From: Bryobacterales bacterium
Lineage (GTDB): Bacteria; Acidobacteriota; Terriglobia; Bryobacterales; Bryobacteraceae
Assembly (NCBI GenBank): GCA_947446025.1
Contig: CANFEY010000022.1
Location: forward strand, 1-63,666
Direction: 5' to 3'
Length of the DNA: 63,666 nt
This document shows positions 26,008 to 34,150 of this stretch, piece by piece. The notes beneath the pieces are model-generated. The model ran no database searches and had not been told where the DNA came from. It saw only the letters and a program-made list of their open reading frames with translations. Numbering within the stretch: position 1 is the stretch's first letter; the number at the start of each line of letters is the position of its first letter. The translations under genes were made by a program, and so were the position numbers.

Positions 26008-28335
26008 ATGTACTTCAGGCACCTACTCTATCTCTTCGCCTTGGCCTCATTGGCTGCGAACGCGCAATCCTTGACGATTTCCGGCACCGTCGCCGATGTC
26101 CAATCCATCCCCGTCACGGATACCACGGTCACGTTGACCACCAGCGGACAGGCGGGCCGACGGCTCACCACCTCCAACGGATCGGGGCAGTACACCTTCT
26201 CCGGTCTCTCCGAGGGCAGCTACCATCTGACGTTTGACCACGCGGGATTTGAAGCGGCAACGCGCAGCGGGCAGTTGAGCGCGAGCGCCGAAATCAACGT
26301 GACCCTGCCGGTCAAAGGCGAGGTTACCTCCATCGACGTGGTGGACGTGGCGGGCAAGGCCACCGGCTCCCGGCTGGAGATTCCCAACAGCGACCTGCCG
26401 GTACAGATCAGCGTCATTCCTCAGGCGCTGCTCCAGCAGCAGGGGGCGAACACCATGATCGACGCACTGAAGAATGCCTCTGGCGTGCAGGCTTTCCGAT
26501 GGTATGGCGTCTACGAATACTACACCATCCGCGGATTCAACCAGGCGGACGTCATGCTGGTGGACGGCATGCGACTGGAGGGCAACCGGCCCAACACACA
26601 ACTGAACAACGTCGAGAGCGTGGAAGTATTGAAGGGGCCCACCTCCGTTCTCTACGGCGGCGGCGCACTGGGCGGAGTCATCAACGTGGTCCGCAAGAAG
26701 CCGCAGGGTACCCGCGCTTACGACCTGTTGTACAAAGGCGGGCGCTTCAATTCGCACCAGGTGGCCGGCAGCGCCACCGGACCGGTTGGCAACTACAATC
26801 GGCTGTTGTACCGCGCGGACCTGAGCTACGATCACACCGACGGCTGGCGGCGCGCCGGTGGGGATCGCGTCAACGTGTCGCCGACGCTGACGTGGCTGAT
26901 CAACGAACGTTCGCGAGTGACCGTTCATCAGGCTTTCAATCGCGACCGGTTCGACGGCGATGGTGGCGTGGACATCAATCTGACAACCCTGCCGAACTAC
27001 GACAAGACCTGGCGCTTCAGTCTGCCGCAAGACAACGTGCAGGTGGAAGATTCGCAGACGCACATCCTGTTCAATACGAATCTCACCAACTCCTGGGAGT
27101 TCCGCAACGGCTTCCTGCTGCGGCGCACCAGCGACCGCTATTTTGTGACGGAGGGAATCTATGGTTCCCCCTCAACCAACCAAGTGTTTCGCGAGCCGCT
27201 CGATTTCCACCACACGCGCCGCCCTGTGCAGAACCAGGCGGATCTCATCGGGCGCTTGAATTTTCTGGGCATGCACCACACGCTGCTAGCGGGCTACGAG
27301 TATCAGGACTTCTACACGCGCACCGATGTCACCAAAGGCGACGATCCAACGTGCACCTGCGGCTATTGGGGCAGCACGGCCACAAACATCAACCTGAAGA
27401 CATATAACCCCGCGACGTACGTCGAAACGACTCCCTTGCTCGACATTACAACTGTCTTCCGCCAAACCTTCCAGGCGAACCAGATCAACGCCTTTTATTG
27501 GCAGGACCAGATCGACCTCACGCCCCAGCTGAAAATCAACATCGGCGGGCGTTTCGACAACTACGAGCGCAGGGTCCACCGCATCTTTGTGGCGAATCCC
27601 ACGACCCGCACCGGCATTCAGGCTCGGAACCAAGACGCCTATACCTACCGCGCAGGCATCGTGTATTCCCCGCAAGGTGGGCACCAGTTCTATTTCAACA
27701 GTGCCACGTCGTTTTCCCCGGTGACAACCGTCCCTCCGAACGGAGCGGAACTACAGCCGCAACGTGGATTCACGTATGAAGCGGGCCACCGCTGGAAATC
27801 CTCTAGCGGGCGCACGGACACCAGCATCGCGCTCTATCACATCGAACGCGACGGACAGACCGTGGTCACCTCGCAAACGGCGGTCCAACAAGTGGGCTTA
27901 CTCAAATCGAAAGGCCTCGACGCCGACCTGAACGTCTATCTGGGCCGCGGACTTCAATTGCGCACCAACTACGGCTTTGCGCAGGCGGTATTTGAAGACC
28001 CCTCCAACTCGCTGAACGGTCGCACGCCGCGTTATGTCCCGAAGCATACCGCGAACGCATGGCTTCACAAGGAGTGGCGTTCGGGATTCAGCGCCAGTCT
28101 GGGCACGCGCTACGTAGGTCCGCAGTTCGTCGCCAACAATAACAAAGTCCGGCTGGGCGGTTACAATACACTTTCCGGTGCCGTAAGCCTCCGCCGCGAC
28201 CGCTGGGAATGGTCACTGAACGCGGACAACCTGTTCAACCGCGACCGCTACTTTATTCCGGGTCAGTTCGACAACATTGTATTTCCGGGCGCGCCCATCA
28301 ACGTATCGTCGACCATACGGCTCCGATTCAACTAA
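26008..28335 (+). CDS. TonB-dependent siderophore-type receptor
   Basis: ATG 26008 gives the signal peptide MYFRHLLYLFALASLAANAQ. The 775-residue product has a carboxypeptidase-regulatory-like domain (residues 20-100, GSYHLTFDHAGF), a plug domain with the siderophore-receptor pattern (DALKNASGVQ, YTIRGFNQADVMLVDGMR, VEVLKGPTSVLYGGGALGGV), and a beta-barrel ending in IRLRFN. This class imports ferric chelates or other metal complexes through the outer membrane. It is followed after 14 bases by a PepSY membrane protein, a common partner that reduces or handles the metal. The substrate is not evident. Confidence 0.9.
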   Translation: MYFRHLLYLFALASLAANAQSLTISGTVADVQSIPVTDTTVTLTTSGQAGRRLTTSNGSGQYTFSGLSEGSYHLTFDHAGFEAATRSGQLSASAEINVTLPVKGEVTSIDVVDVAGKATGSRLEIPNSDLPVQISVIPQALLQQQGANTMIDALKNASGVQAFRWYGVYEYYTIRGFNQADVMLVDGMRLEGNRPNTQLNNVESVEVLKGPTSVLYGGGALGGVINVVRKKPQGTRAYDLLYKGGRFNSHQVAGSATGPVGNYNRLLYRADLSYDHTDGWRRAGGDRVNVSPTLTWLINERSRVTVHQAFNRDRFDGDGGVDINLTTLPNYDKTWRFSLPQDNVQVEDSQTHILFNTNLTNSWEFRNGFLLRRTSDRYFVTEGIYGSPSTNQVFREPLDFHHTRRPVQNQADLIGRLNFLGMHHTLLAGYEYQDFYTRTDVTKGDDPTCTCGYWGSTATNINLKTYNPATYVETTPLLDITTVFRQTFQANQINAFYWQDQIDLTPQLKINIGGRFDNYERRVHRIFVANPTTRTGIQARNQDAYTYRAGIVYSPQGGHQFYFNSATSFSPVTTVPPNGAELQPQRGFTYEAGHRWKSSSGRTDTSIALYHIERDGQTVVTSQTAVQQVGLLKSKGLDADLNVYLGRGLQLRTNYGFAQAVFEDPSNSLNGRTPRYVPKHTANAWLHKEWRSGFSASLGTRYVGPQFVANNNKVRLGGYNTLSGAVSLRRDRWEWSLNADNLFNRDRYFIPGQFDNIVFPGAPINVSSTIRLRFN

Positions 28336-28349
28336 GATAGGAACCGGCC

Positions 28350-29831
28350 ATGCGACGCCTCTCCATCGCGGTGAAGAAGTTTGCCATCGTTTGTCATCGA
28401 TGGATGGGTGTCGCTTTTTGCCTCCTGTTTCTGTGGTGGTTCGTCTCCGGCGTCTTCATGATGTATTGGAGCTACCCGGAAGTTACGCAGGCGGATCGCC
28501 TGCGCCACGCGCCTAACTTGGATCCGACGCGCGTCAAGCTCTCAGCGGAAGACGCTGCGAAGGCCGCCGGCATTGAGCCCACGGCTGTACGGCTGGCTTC
28601 CTTCGATGCGCGGCCGGCATACTTTTTCCGCGCGGGACGTGGCTCGGCGTTGGTGTATGCGGATACGGGTGAGCAGCAGGACATCTTCGCGCCGGAATTC
28701 AATCTGCGCACCGCGGCGGCGTGGACAGGGCAGCCCGCGGCGTCCGCCAAAGTAGAAACCGTTTCCGAGCCGGACCAGTGGACGCTCGGCGTGCGGCGTC
28801 AGTTGCCGCTGCAGAAGTACACGTTCGCGGACGGGCAGCAGGTTTACATCTCCGAAGAGACCGGCGAAGTGGTGCAGTACACCTCCACCTCGTCCCGCAT
28901 TTACGCTCACCTGGGAGCGATCCCGCATTGGATGTACTACACTCCGTTGCGTGTCAACGGAGGGCTGTGGACGCGTGTAGTGGTGTGGTCCAGCGGCCTC
29001 GCAACCATCGCGGCGCTGCTCGGACTCATCGTCGGCATTTGGATGTGGTCGCCTTCGCAGCGGTACCGGCACAACGGTCAACCCACAGGCGTTCCCTACA
29101 CAGGGCAGAAGCGCCTGCACACGATTCTGGGGTTATTTTTCGGCATCCTGGCGATGACGTGGGCGTTCAGCGGGATGCTATCGATGGAGCCGTTCGAGTT
29201 CGCTGGTCCCGCAACTAAGGGCGGCGCGGCGCGGAGCATTCAGCAGGCGCTCACAGGCAAATTCGACCTGGCGGGTTACACGTCGCACCCAGCCACCGTG
29301 CTCGCCGAGCTGGGAGCGGTCAAGGAGATCGAGTACGCGAGCTTCGCCGGACGACCCGTCTTCCACGCTAAGCTGGCCTCGGGCGAGACGCGCGTGATCC
29401 CGCTCAGCGGCGCTCCAGGAGATTTGCCCGGGATCATCCGGGCCGCAGCAGGAGAGAAGAACATCGACGAGATGCGGGTCATCGAGCAATACGACCGCTA
29501 CTATCTCGACCGCGCTTTCGAACGTCCGCTACCCGTCATCTATGTGCTGCTCAAAGACGCTACGCGGCTTTACATCGATCCGAAGACGGCGCGAGTGGTG
29601 GGCCGCTACTCCGAATCGACCGGAGCGTGGGTGAACCGCTGGCTGTATCATGGGCTGCATTCGCTCGATTTCCCTTGGCTCTACAACTACCGTCCCGCGT
29701 GGGATATTGTGGTGCTGAGTTTGATGCTCGCATGCGTGTGGCTGTGCTGGACGTCGGTGGTGCTGAGCTGGCGGGTGCTGAAACGTAAGCTCGGGTCCCG
29801 CCGTGCAGCGAGCGAGGACCTTGCGGTATAG
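28350..29831 (+). CDS. PepSY-associated TM-helix protein (putative metal/siderophore reductase)
   Basis: The 493-residue product has the PepSY_TM layout: a first helix with VCHRWMGVAFCLLFLWW, a periplasmic PepSY-like part, helices around LLGLIVGIWMWSP and RLHTILGLFFGILAMTWAFSG, a second periplasmic part, and a final helix pair after YHGLHSLDFPWL. Conserved histidines in the helices support haem binding, as in siderophore-iron reductases. Its place directly behind a siderophore-type receptor fits iron release after uptake. Specificity is inferred. Confidence 0.87.
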   Translation: MRRLSIAVKKFAIVCHRWMGVAFCLLFLWWFVSGVFMMYWSYPEVTQADRLRHAPNLDPTRVKLSAEDAAKAAGIEPTAVRLASFDARPAYFFRAGRGSALVYADTGEQQDIFAPEFNLRTAAAWTGQPAASAKVETVSEPDQWTLGVRRQLPLQKYTFADGQQVYISEETGEVVQYTSTSSRIYAHLGAIPHWMYYTPLRVNGGLWTRVVVWSSGLATIAALLGLIVGIWMWSPSQRYRHNGQPTGVPYTGQKRLHTILGLFFGILAMTWAFSGMLSMEPFEFAGPATKGGAARSIQQALTGKFDLAGYTSHPATVLAELGAVKEIEYASFAGRPVFHAKLASGETRVIPLSGAPGDLPGIIRAAAGEKNIDEMRVIEQYDRYYLDRAFERPLPVIYVLLKDATRLYIDPKTARVVGRYSESTGAWVNRWLYHGLHSLDFPWLYNYRPAWDIVVLSLMLACVWLCWTSVVLSWRVLKRKLGSRRAASEDLAV

Positions 29832-29841
29832 TGCTTCTGAG

Positions 29842-30291
29842 ATGCAATTCGCAGGATACGACCCGGCCAACAATCCGTTGAACACCAATGAGTGGGCGTT
29901 CCCGGTGTGTGAGGTGATCCACATCGTGGGATTCGCCATCCTGATCGGGACCATCGCGATTGTCGATTTGCGGCTGCTGGGGTTGGGCATGAAGCGCCAG
30001 ACAGCGGCGGAGCTGGTGAAAGACACGGCTCCGTGGACGCTGCTGGGGTTGGTTCTCATCCTGATTTCCGGGCCGCTGATTTTTTCGTCGGACCCGAATC
30101 TGTACATGAACAACCAGTCGTTCCGTTTCAAGATCACCATGCTGATGCTCTCGATCCTGTTCAACTGGACGCTGCACCGCAAGGTAGCCACGTCGCCGCA
30201 TCCGGGCACGATGGGCGCGGTGGTGGGCGGCGTTTCGTTGCTGATGTGGACCTCGATCATCTTCGCCGGCATCTTCATCGCGTTCGTCTAG
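29842..30291 (+). CDS. DUF6644-like four-helix membrane protein (paralogue 3)
   Basis: The start ATG 29842 follows the PepSY stop by 10 bases. The product has 149 residues. The first helix carries CEVIHIVGFAILIGTIAIVD followed by LR, with His at residue 27. A second histidine sits in FNWTLHRKVA. The C-terminal end is shortened to FAGIFIAFV without the GR pair. It is most similar to paralogue 2. The stop TAG runs into AGGAGA, the ribosome binding site of paralogue 4. Confidence 0.75.
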   Translation: MQFAGYDPANNPLNTNEWAFPVCEVIHIVGFAILIGTIAIVDLRLLGLGMKRQTAAELVKDTAPWTLLGLVLILISGPLIFSSDPNLYMNNQSFRFKITMLMLSILFNWTLHRKVATSPHPGTMGAVVGGVSLLMWTSIIFAGIFIAFV

Positions 30292-30301
30292 AGGAGAAAC
30301 C

Positions 30302-30802
30302 ATGGACCTACAAGCCTTCATGCAATCTCTGCAAGACATGGAATTCGCGACGATGATCCGCGAGTCGTCTCTGGCGTACCCAGTGTTGCTGTCAACGCAT
30401 CTGGCGGGCATGGGCCTGTTCGGCGGCATGATCGCGATGACGGACCTGCGGATTCTAGGCGTCGCGATGACGCAGCGGTCGATGGCGGATGTCCACAATC
30501 AGCTGCGGCCCTACAAACATCTGGGCTTAACCATCGTGGTGCTGTGCGGCTTGACACTGGCGTGGTCGAAGGCGGCGATCTATTGGCCGAATCCGTTCTT
30601 CAAGATGAAGCTCGGGTGCCTGGCGCTGGTGGCGCTGCACGCGCTGGCGTTCCGTGGGCCGGTGTACAAAAGCCTGGGCGAGATGGACAAAGCGGGCAAG
30701 GCTACGGCGCTGGCGAAGATCGCCGCCGTGATTTCGCTGTTCTTGTGGGTGAACCTGGTCGGCGCGGGACGCTGGATCGGGTATTGGGAGCCGCCTCAGT
30801 AG
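30302..30802 (+). CDS. DUF6644-like four-helix membrane protein (paralogue 4)
   Basis: The product has 166 residues. It matches paralogue 1 from its first residues (MDLQAF; FATMIRESSLAYPVLL against LSIAIRESILMFPIIE). The first helix holds H33 and TDLR, a second histidine lies in LVALHALAFRG, and the C-terminus has GAGRWIGYW. AGGAGA precedes the start. The Ser/Thr kinase begins only 7 bases after its stop. Confidence 0.77.
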   Translation: MDLQAFMQSLQDMEFATMIRESSLAYPVLLSTHLAGMGLFGGMIAMTDLRILGVAMTQRSMADVHNQLRPYKHLGLTIVVLCGLTLAWSKAAIYWPNPFFKMKLGCLALVALHALAFRGPVYKSLGEMDKAGKATALAKIAAVISLFLWVNLVGAGRWIGYWEPPQ

Positions 30803-30809
30803 GACGACT

Positions 30810-31772
30810 ATGCCGCTTTCGCCGGGAGATAACTTAGGTCCATACGAAATTTTGGAAGCCATAGGTAAAGGTGGGATGGGAGAGGTGTACCGCGCCCGCG
30901 ATCCCCGCCTGCAACGCGATGTGGCGATCAAGGTTTCCGCCCAGCGCTTCAATGAGCGCTTTGAGCGCGAGGCCCGCGCCGTAGCCGCCCTGAACCACCC
31001 GAACATCTGCCAGATCTACGATGTGGGGCCGAACTATCTGGTGATGGAGCTGATCGAAGGGCCCACGCTCGGCGAGATCATCAAGCAAGGCCCCATTGCG
31101 CTGGACGAAGCTCTGCGCATTGCCGGGCAGATCGGTGATGCGCTGGCAGACGCGCATGAGAAGCTGATCACACACCGCGACCTCAAGCCGGGCAACGTAA
31201 AAGTGAAGGAAGACGGCCTCGTGAAGGTGCTCGACTTCGGTCTGGCGAAGATCGGCAACACTCCCACCGCGGCGCCGCTCAATAGCGAGGAATCGCCCAC
31301 GCTTTCCATGACGCTTACGCAGGTGGGCATGATCCTTGGCACCGCGGCGTACATGAGTCCTGAGCAGGCTCGCGGCAAACCTGTGGATGCGCGCGCCGAT
31401 ATCTGGGCGTTCGGCGTGGTGCTGTACGAAATGCTCACTGGCCAGCGGCCATTCAAAGGCGAAGACCTGGGCGACACGTTAGCGAGCGTGGTGAAGGAGC
31501 TCCGGACCTTAGCGCAATCCCCGCCAAGGCTCGCCGCCTTCTCGAAGCGTGCCTGCAAAAAGACCCGAGGCATCGCCTGCAAGCCATCGGCGACCGGCAC
31601 ATGTTGCTGGCAGAGCCGGAGAAAATCGTGGTGGAAGCGAAGCCCGAGCCGAAGCGCGCCGCGTGGCTGTGGCCCGCGCTGGCCGGTGTGTTCGCGCTGG
31701 GAGCCGCCGCGCTCGCCTGGGCGCACTTCCGCGAAACTCCACCCGCGGTGCAGAGCCTCCGCTACCAACTGA
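30810..31772 (+). CDS. PknB-type Ser/Thr kinase, N-terminal part of a frameshifted gene
   Basis: Residues 1-230 form a kinase domain: the glycine loop GKGGMGEVY, catalytic Lys41 (VAIK), HRDLKPGN with Asp124, DFG with Asp142, and the activation region MSPEQARGKPVDARADIWAFG. The correct frame ends at about 31500. After VVKE the last 90 residues here are out of frame, while the frame at 31601-33379 already encodes the expected APDLSAIPAKARRLL continuation. One missing base near 31497-31500 explains it. The whole gene (30810-33379) would make a membrane kinase of about 856 residues. It lies 7 bases after paralogue 4. Confidence 0.8.
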   Translation: MPLSPGDNLGPYEILEAIGKGGMGEVYRARDPRLQRDVAIKVSAQRFNERFEREARAVAALNHPNICQIYDVGPNYLVMELIEGPTLGEIIKQGPIALDEALRIAGQIGDALADAHEKLITHRDLKPGNVKVKEDGLVKVLDFGLAKIGNTPTAAPLNSEESPTLSMTLTQVGMILGTAAYMSPEQARGKPVDARADIWAFGVVLYEMLTGQRPFKGEDLGDTLASVVKELRTLAQSPPRLAAFSKRACKKTRGIACKPSATGTCCWQSRRKSWWKRSPSRSAPRGCGPRWPVCSRWEPPRSPGRTSAKLHPRCRASATN

Positions 31773-33379
31773 CGCGACAAGGCAGGTTCGACGAATTTCA
31801 ACTCTCGCTGGATGGGCGGTCCCTTGTGTACCGAGCCGGGCCTCGCCTCTACCTCCGCGCCATGGATTCGCTAGAGGAGCGCGAGATTCCCGGCACCGAC
31901 GGCGCCACCTATCCCTTCTGGTCGCCTGACGGCACCCACATCGCCTTTTTTGCGCAGGGCAAGTTGAAACAGGTCGCAGCAAGCGGCGGCCCCGCGACCA
32001 ACATCGCCGACGCACCGGACGGCCGTGGAGGAACCTGGGGGACGGACGGAACCATCGTCTTCGCACCCAGTGTGAATGGCGGATTGTCCCAAGTATCTCC
32101 CGCCACCGGTGGCGCGGCCACGCCACTGAAATTGCCGCTTAGGGATAAGGACTCTCTTCGCTTCCCCACGTTTCTTCCGGACTCGGGCCGCTTCTTTTAC
32201 GCCTATCTGGACCAAGGAGCGCGGGGGGAAATGGTGGCGGGGCTGTACGTGGGATCTCTCGACGGGAGCGCACCTGTGCGACTTCTGCCGGATCAATCCG
32301 TGGCTCGGTTCGTCAACGGCCACATTTTGTTTGCACGCGAAGAGACGTTGATGGCGCAGCCGTTCGACGCGGCCGCCCTCAAGTTGACTGGGGAAGCATT
32401 CCCGTTGGCCGAAGGCCTCACGTTCACAGGCAACGTCGGGAACACCGCCTTTACGACCGCTTCCAACGGCACCTTGCTGTATCTGGCCGGCGGCGGGGGC
32501 GCGCAGGAACGCGAGATCGCGTGGCTCGACCGCAGCGGAAGGCGAGCGAAGACGTTGGTGAAGCAGAAAGGATTGCTGGGACCCACCTTGTCCCCCGACG
32601 AACGCCGCGTGGCCTATATTGACGGGAAGGTGAGCGATGAGGGAGATGTGTGGTTGCACGATATCGCGCAAGGCACTTCGCAGCGCTTTACGTTTGGCCC
32701 TTATGCCGCACTGTGGCCCGAGTGGTCCTCCGACAGTGCTTCCGTCGTGTTCAGTGCCCTGCCCAACTACGAACTGTTCCAGAAATCCATCCGCACTTCG
32801 GCGAAGGAAGAGAGCCTCAAGGTCATCGGCACGAATACGCGCGTATCCAGTTGGCAGAGCGACGGGAAATTGCTGGCCTACTCGCAGACGGGAGACTCCA
32901 CCAAGGATGACCTGTGGTTGCTTCCGCTGGAAGGGGACCGCAAGCCGAAGCTCTTCAAGCAGACCCCGTTCGCGGAACGCAGCGGGCAGATCTCGCCCGA
33001 CGGCCGTTGGATGGTGTACTCGTCCGATGCATCCGGTCAGAGCGAGATCTACATCGAGCCCATGCCTTCCGGCGGGGCGCAGCGGCAGATTTCGATTGGC
33101 GGCGGCGGAAACCCGTCCTGGCGTAAGGACGGGCGGGAGCTGTACTTCATCAAGTCAGGCAACAAACTGATGGTGGTGGATGTGAAGCCCGGCCCCGAGC
33201 TGACCTTCGGCACTCCTCGCGAATTGTTCACATCGAATCTGATCGCGGAACCCCGCAGTCGCGCGGTTTACCCCAACGCGGACGGCAGCCAGTTCCTGGC
33301 GCTGCTGCCGGTGGGTGACGCTCCGGCCGCTCCGCCGTTGACCGTGGTCACGAATTGGCTGCACGCCTACGGGAAGTAG
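31601..33379 (+). CDS. Transmembrane and TolB-like propeller part of the frameshifted Ser/Thr kinase
   Basis: Coding similarity in this frame starts at about 31501 (LLEACLQKDPRHRLQAIGD, the end of the kinase domain), before the first ATG of the listed ORF. A membrane helix follows (WLWPALAGVFALGAAALAWA) and then six or more PD40/TolB-type blades (FWSPDGTHIAFF, GQISPDGRWMVYSSD, GRELYFIKSGNKLMVVD). In intact homologues this extracytoplasmic propeller is the sensor half of the kinase. No independent ribosome binding site is obvious. Confidence 0.8.
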   Translation: MLLAEPEKIVVEAKPEPKRAAWLWPALAGVFALGAAALAWAHFRETPPAVQSLRYQLTRQGRFDEFQLSLDGRSLVYRAGPRLYLRAMDSLEEREIPGTDGATYPFWSPDGTHIAFFAQGKLKQVAASGGPATNIADAPDGRGGTWGTDGTIVFAPSVNGGLSQVSPATGGAATPLKLPLRDKDSLRFPTFLPDSGRFFYAYLDQGARGEMVAGLYVGSLDGSAPVRLLPDQSVARFVNGHILFAREETLMAQPFDAAALKLTGEAFPLAEGLTFTGNVGNTAFTTASNGTLLYLAGGGGAQEREIAWLDRSGRRAKTLVKQKGLLGPTLSPDERRVAYIDGKVSDEGDVWLHDIAQGTSQRFTFGPYAALWPEWSSDSASVVFSALPNYELFQKSIRTSAKEESLKVIGTNTRVSSWQSDGKLLAYSQTGDSTKDDLWLLPLEGDRKPKLFKQTPFAERSGQISPDGRWMVYSSDASGQSEIYIEPMPSGGAQRQISIGGGGNPSWRKDGRELYFIKSGNKLMVVDVKPGPELTFGTPRELFTSNLIAEPRSRAVYPNADGSQFLALLPVGDAPAAPPLTVVTNWLHAYGK

Positions 33380-33393
33380 GGGCCAATAGCAAC

Positions 33394-33424
33394 AAAAAAA
33401 GAGCCGCGGATCGCTCCGCGGCTC
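33394..33424 (-). terminator. Rho-independent terminator of the two-component operon
   Basis: GAGCCGCGG and CCGCGGCTC form a perfect 9-bp stem with a 6-nt loop. On the minus strand it is followed by seven U residues. It lies 25 bases after the response regulator stop at 33449. Confidence 0.93.
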
Positions 33425-33448
33425 AAAGTGCCAGGAATTTTTTGCTGA

Positions 33449-34114
33449 CTAGACCAGATTCGGGATCTTGATGATCTTCTTCTGGATGGCGTACTGCACC
33501 AGCTGCGCCTTGTTGTGGATGTCCAGTTTGCGCATGAGGTTGAACTTGTGCGCTTCCACGGTTTTTACGCTGAGGTTGAGGTCGCAAGCGATTTCCTTGA
33601 CGGAGTTGCCTTCGGCCAGCATCTTCAGGACTTCGCGCTCACGGGTTGTGAGGGTGGCGAAGCGGGGGAGGCGATTGGCAGACTTGATGCGGCTGCGGAA
33701 ATCGTCTACCAGTTGCGAGAGCATACGCGGGCTGAGGTAGCTGCCACCACGGCAGACGTCGCGGACCGCGGCCACCAGCTGCTGGCTGGGGGAATCTTTT
33801 AGGACGTAGCCACCGGCACCGACTTCCATGCCCTCAACGAGGTAGTCTTCGTCGTCGTACATGGTGAGGAAGAGGACCTTGGTCTCGGGACGGTTCTTCT
33901 TGATCTGGCGCGTTGCCTCAAAGCTGCTGAGGCCGGGCATGCCGATGTCCATGAGCACAATGTCAGGGCGGACTTCGTTGGCTTTGTCGACGGCGTCGCC
34001 GCCGTTGGACGCTTCGCCCACCACTTCCATATCGGCTTCCGCGGAGATCAACGTCCGGATGCCTTGGCGGAACAGTGTGTGATCGTCCGCGAGCATGATT
34101 CGAATCTCGGCCAT
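33449..34114 (-). CDS. NarL/FixJ-family response regulator
   Basis: The 221-residue product has a receiver domain (residues 4-120) with the acidic pocket at residues 10-11, phospho-acceptor Asp56 (IVLMDIGMPG) and Lys near residue 106 (YVLKDSPS). A C-terminal LuxR-type HTH follows (LTTREREVLKMLAEGNSVKE, LNLSVKTVEAHKFNLMRKL). It binds DNA when phosphorylated, presumably by the histidine kinase encoded just upstream at 34151-35782. Confidence 0.94.
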   Translation of the reverse strand: MAEIRIMLADDHTLFRQGIRTLISAEADMEVVGEASNGGDAVDKANEVRPDIVLMDIGMPGLSSFEATRQIKKNRPETKVLFLTMYDDEDYLVEGMEVGAGGYVLKDSPSQQLVAAVRDVCRGGSYLSPRMLSQLVDDFRSRIKSANRLPRFATLTTREREVLKMLAEGNSVKEIACDLNLSVKTVEAHKFNLMRKLDIHNKAQLVQYAIQKKIIKIPNLV

Positions 34115-34150
34115 GTTTTTCGCCTTACGTAATCCTTCCTACTTCTTGCT

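Noticed and set aside
30800-30845. Separate promoter for the Ser/Thr kinase
   Set aside because: Only 7 bases separate it from paralogue 4 and no -10/-35 pair is visible inside the end of that gene.
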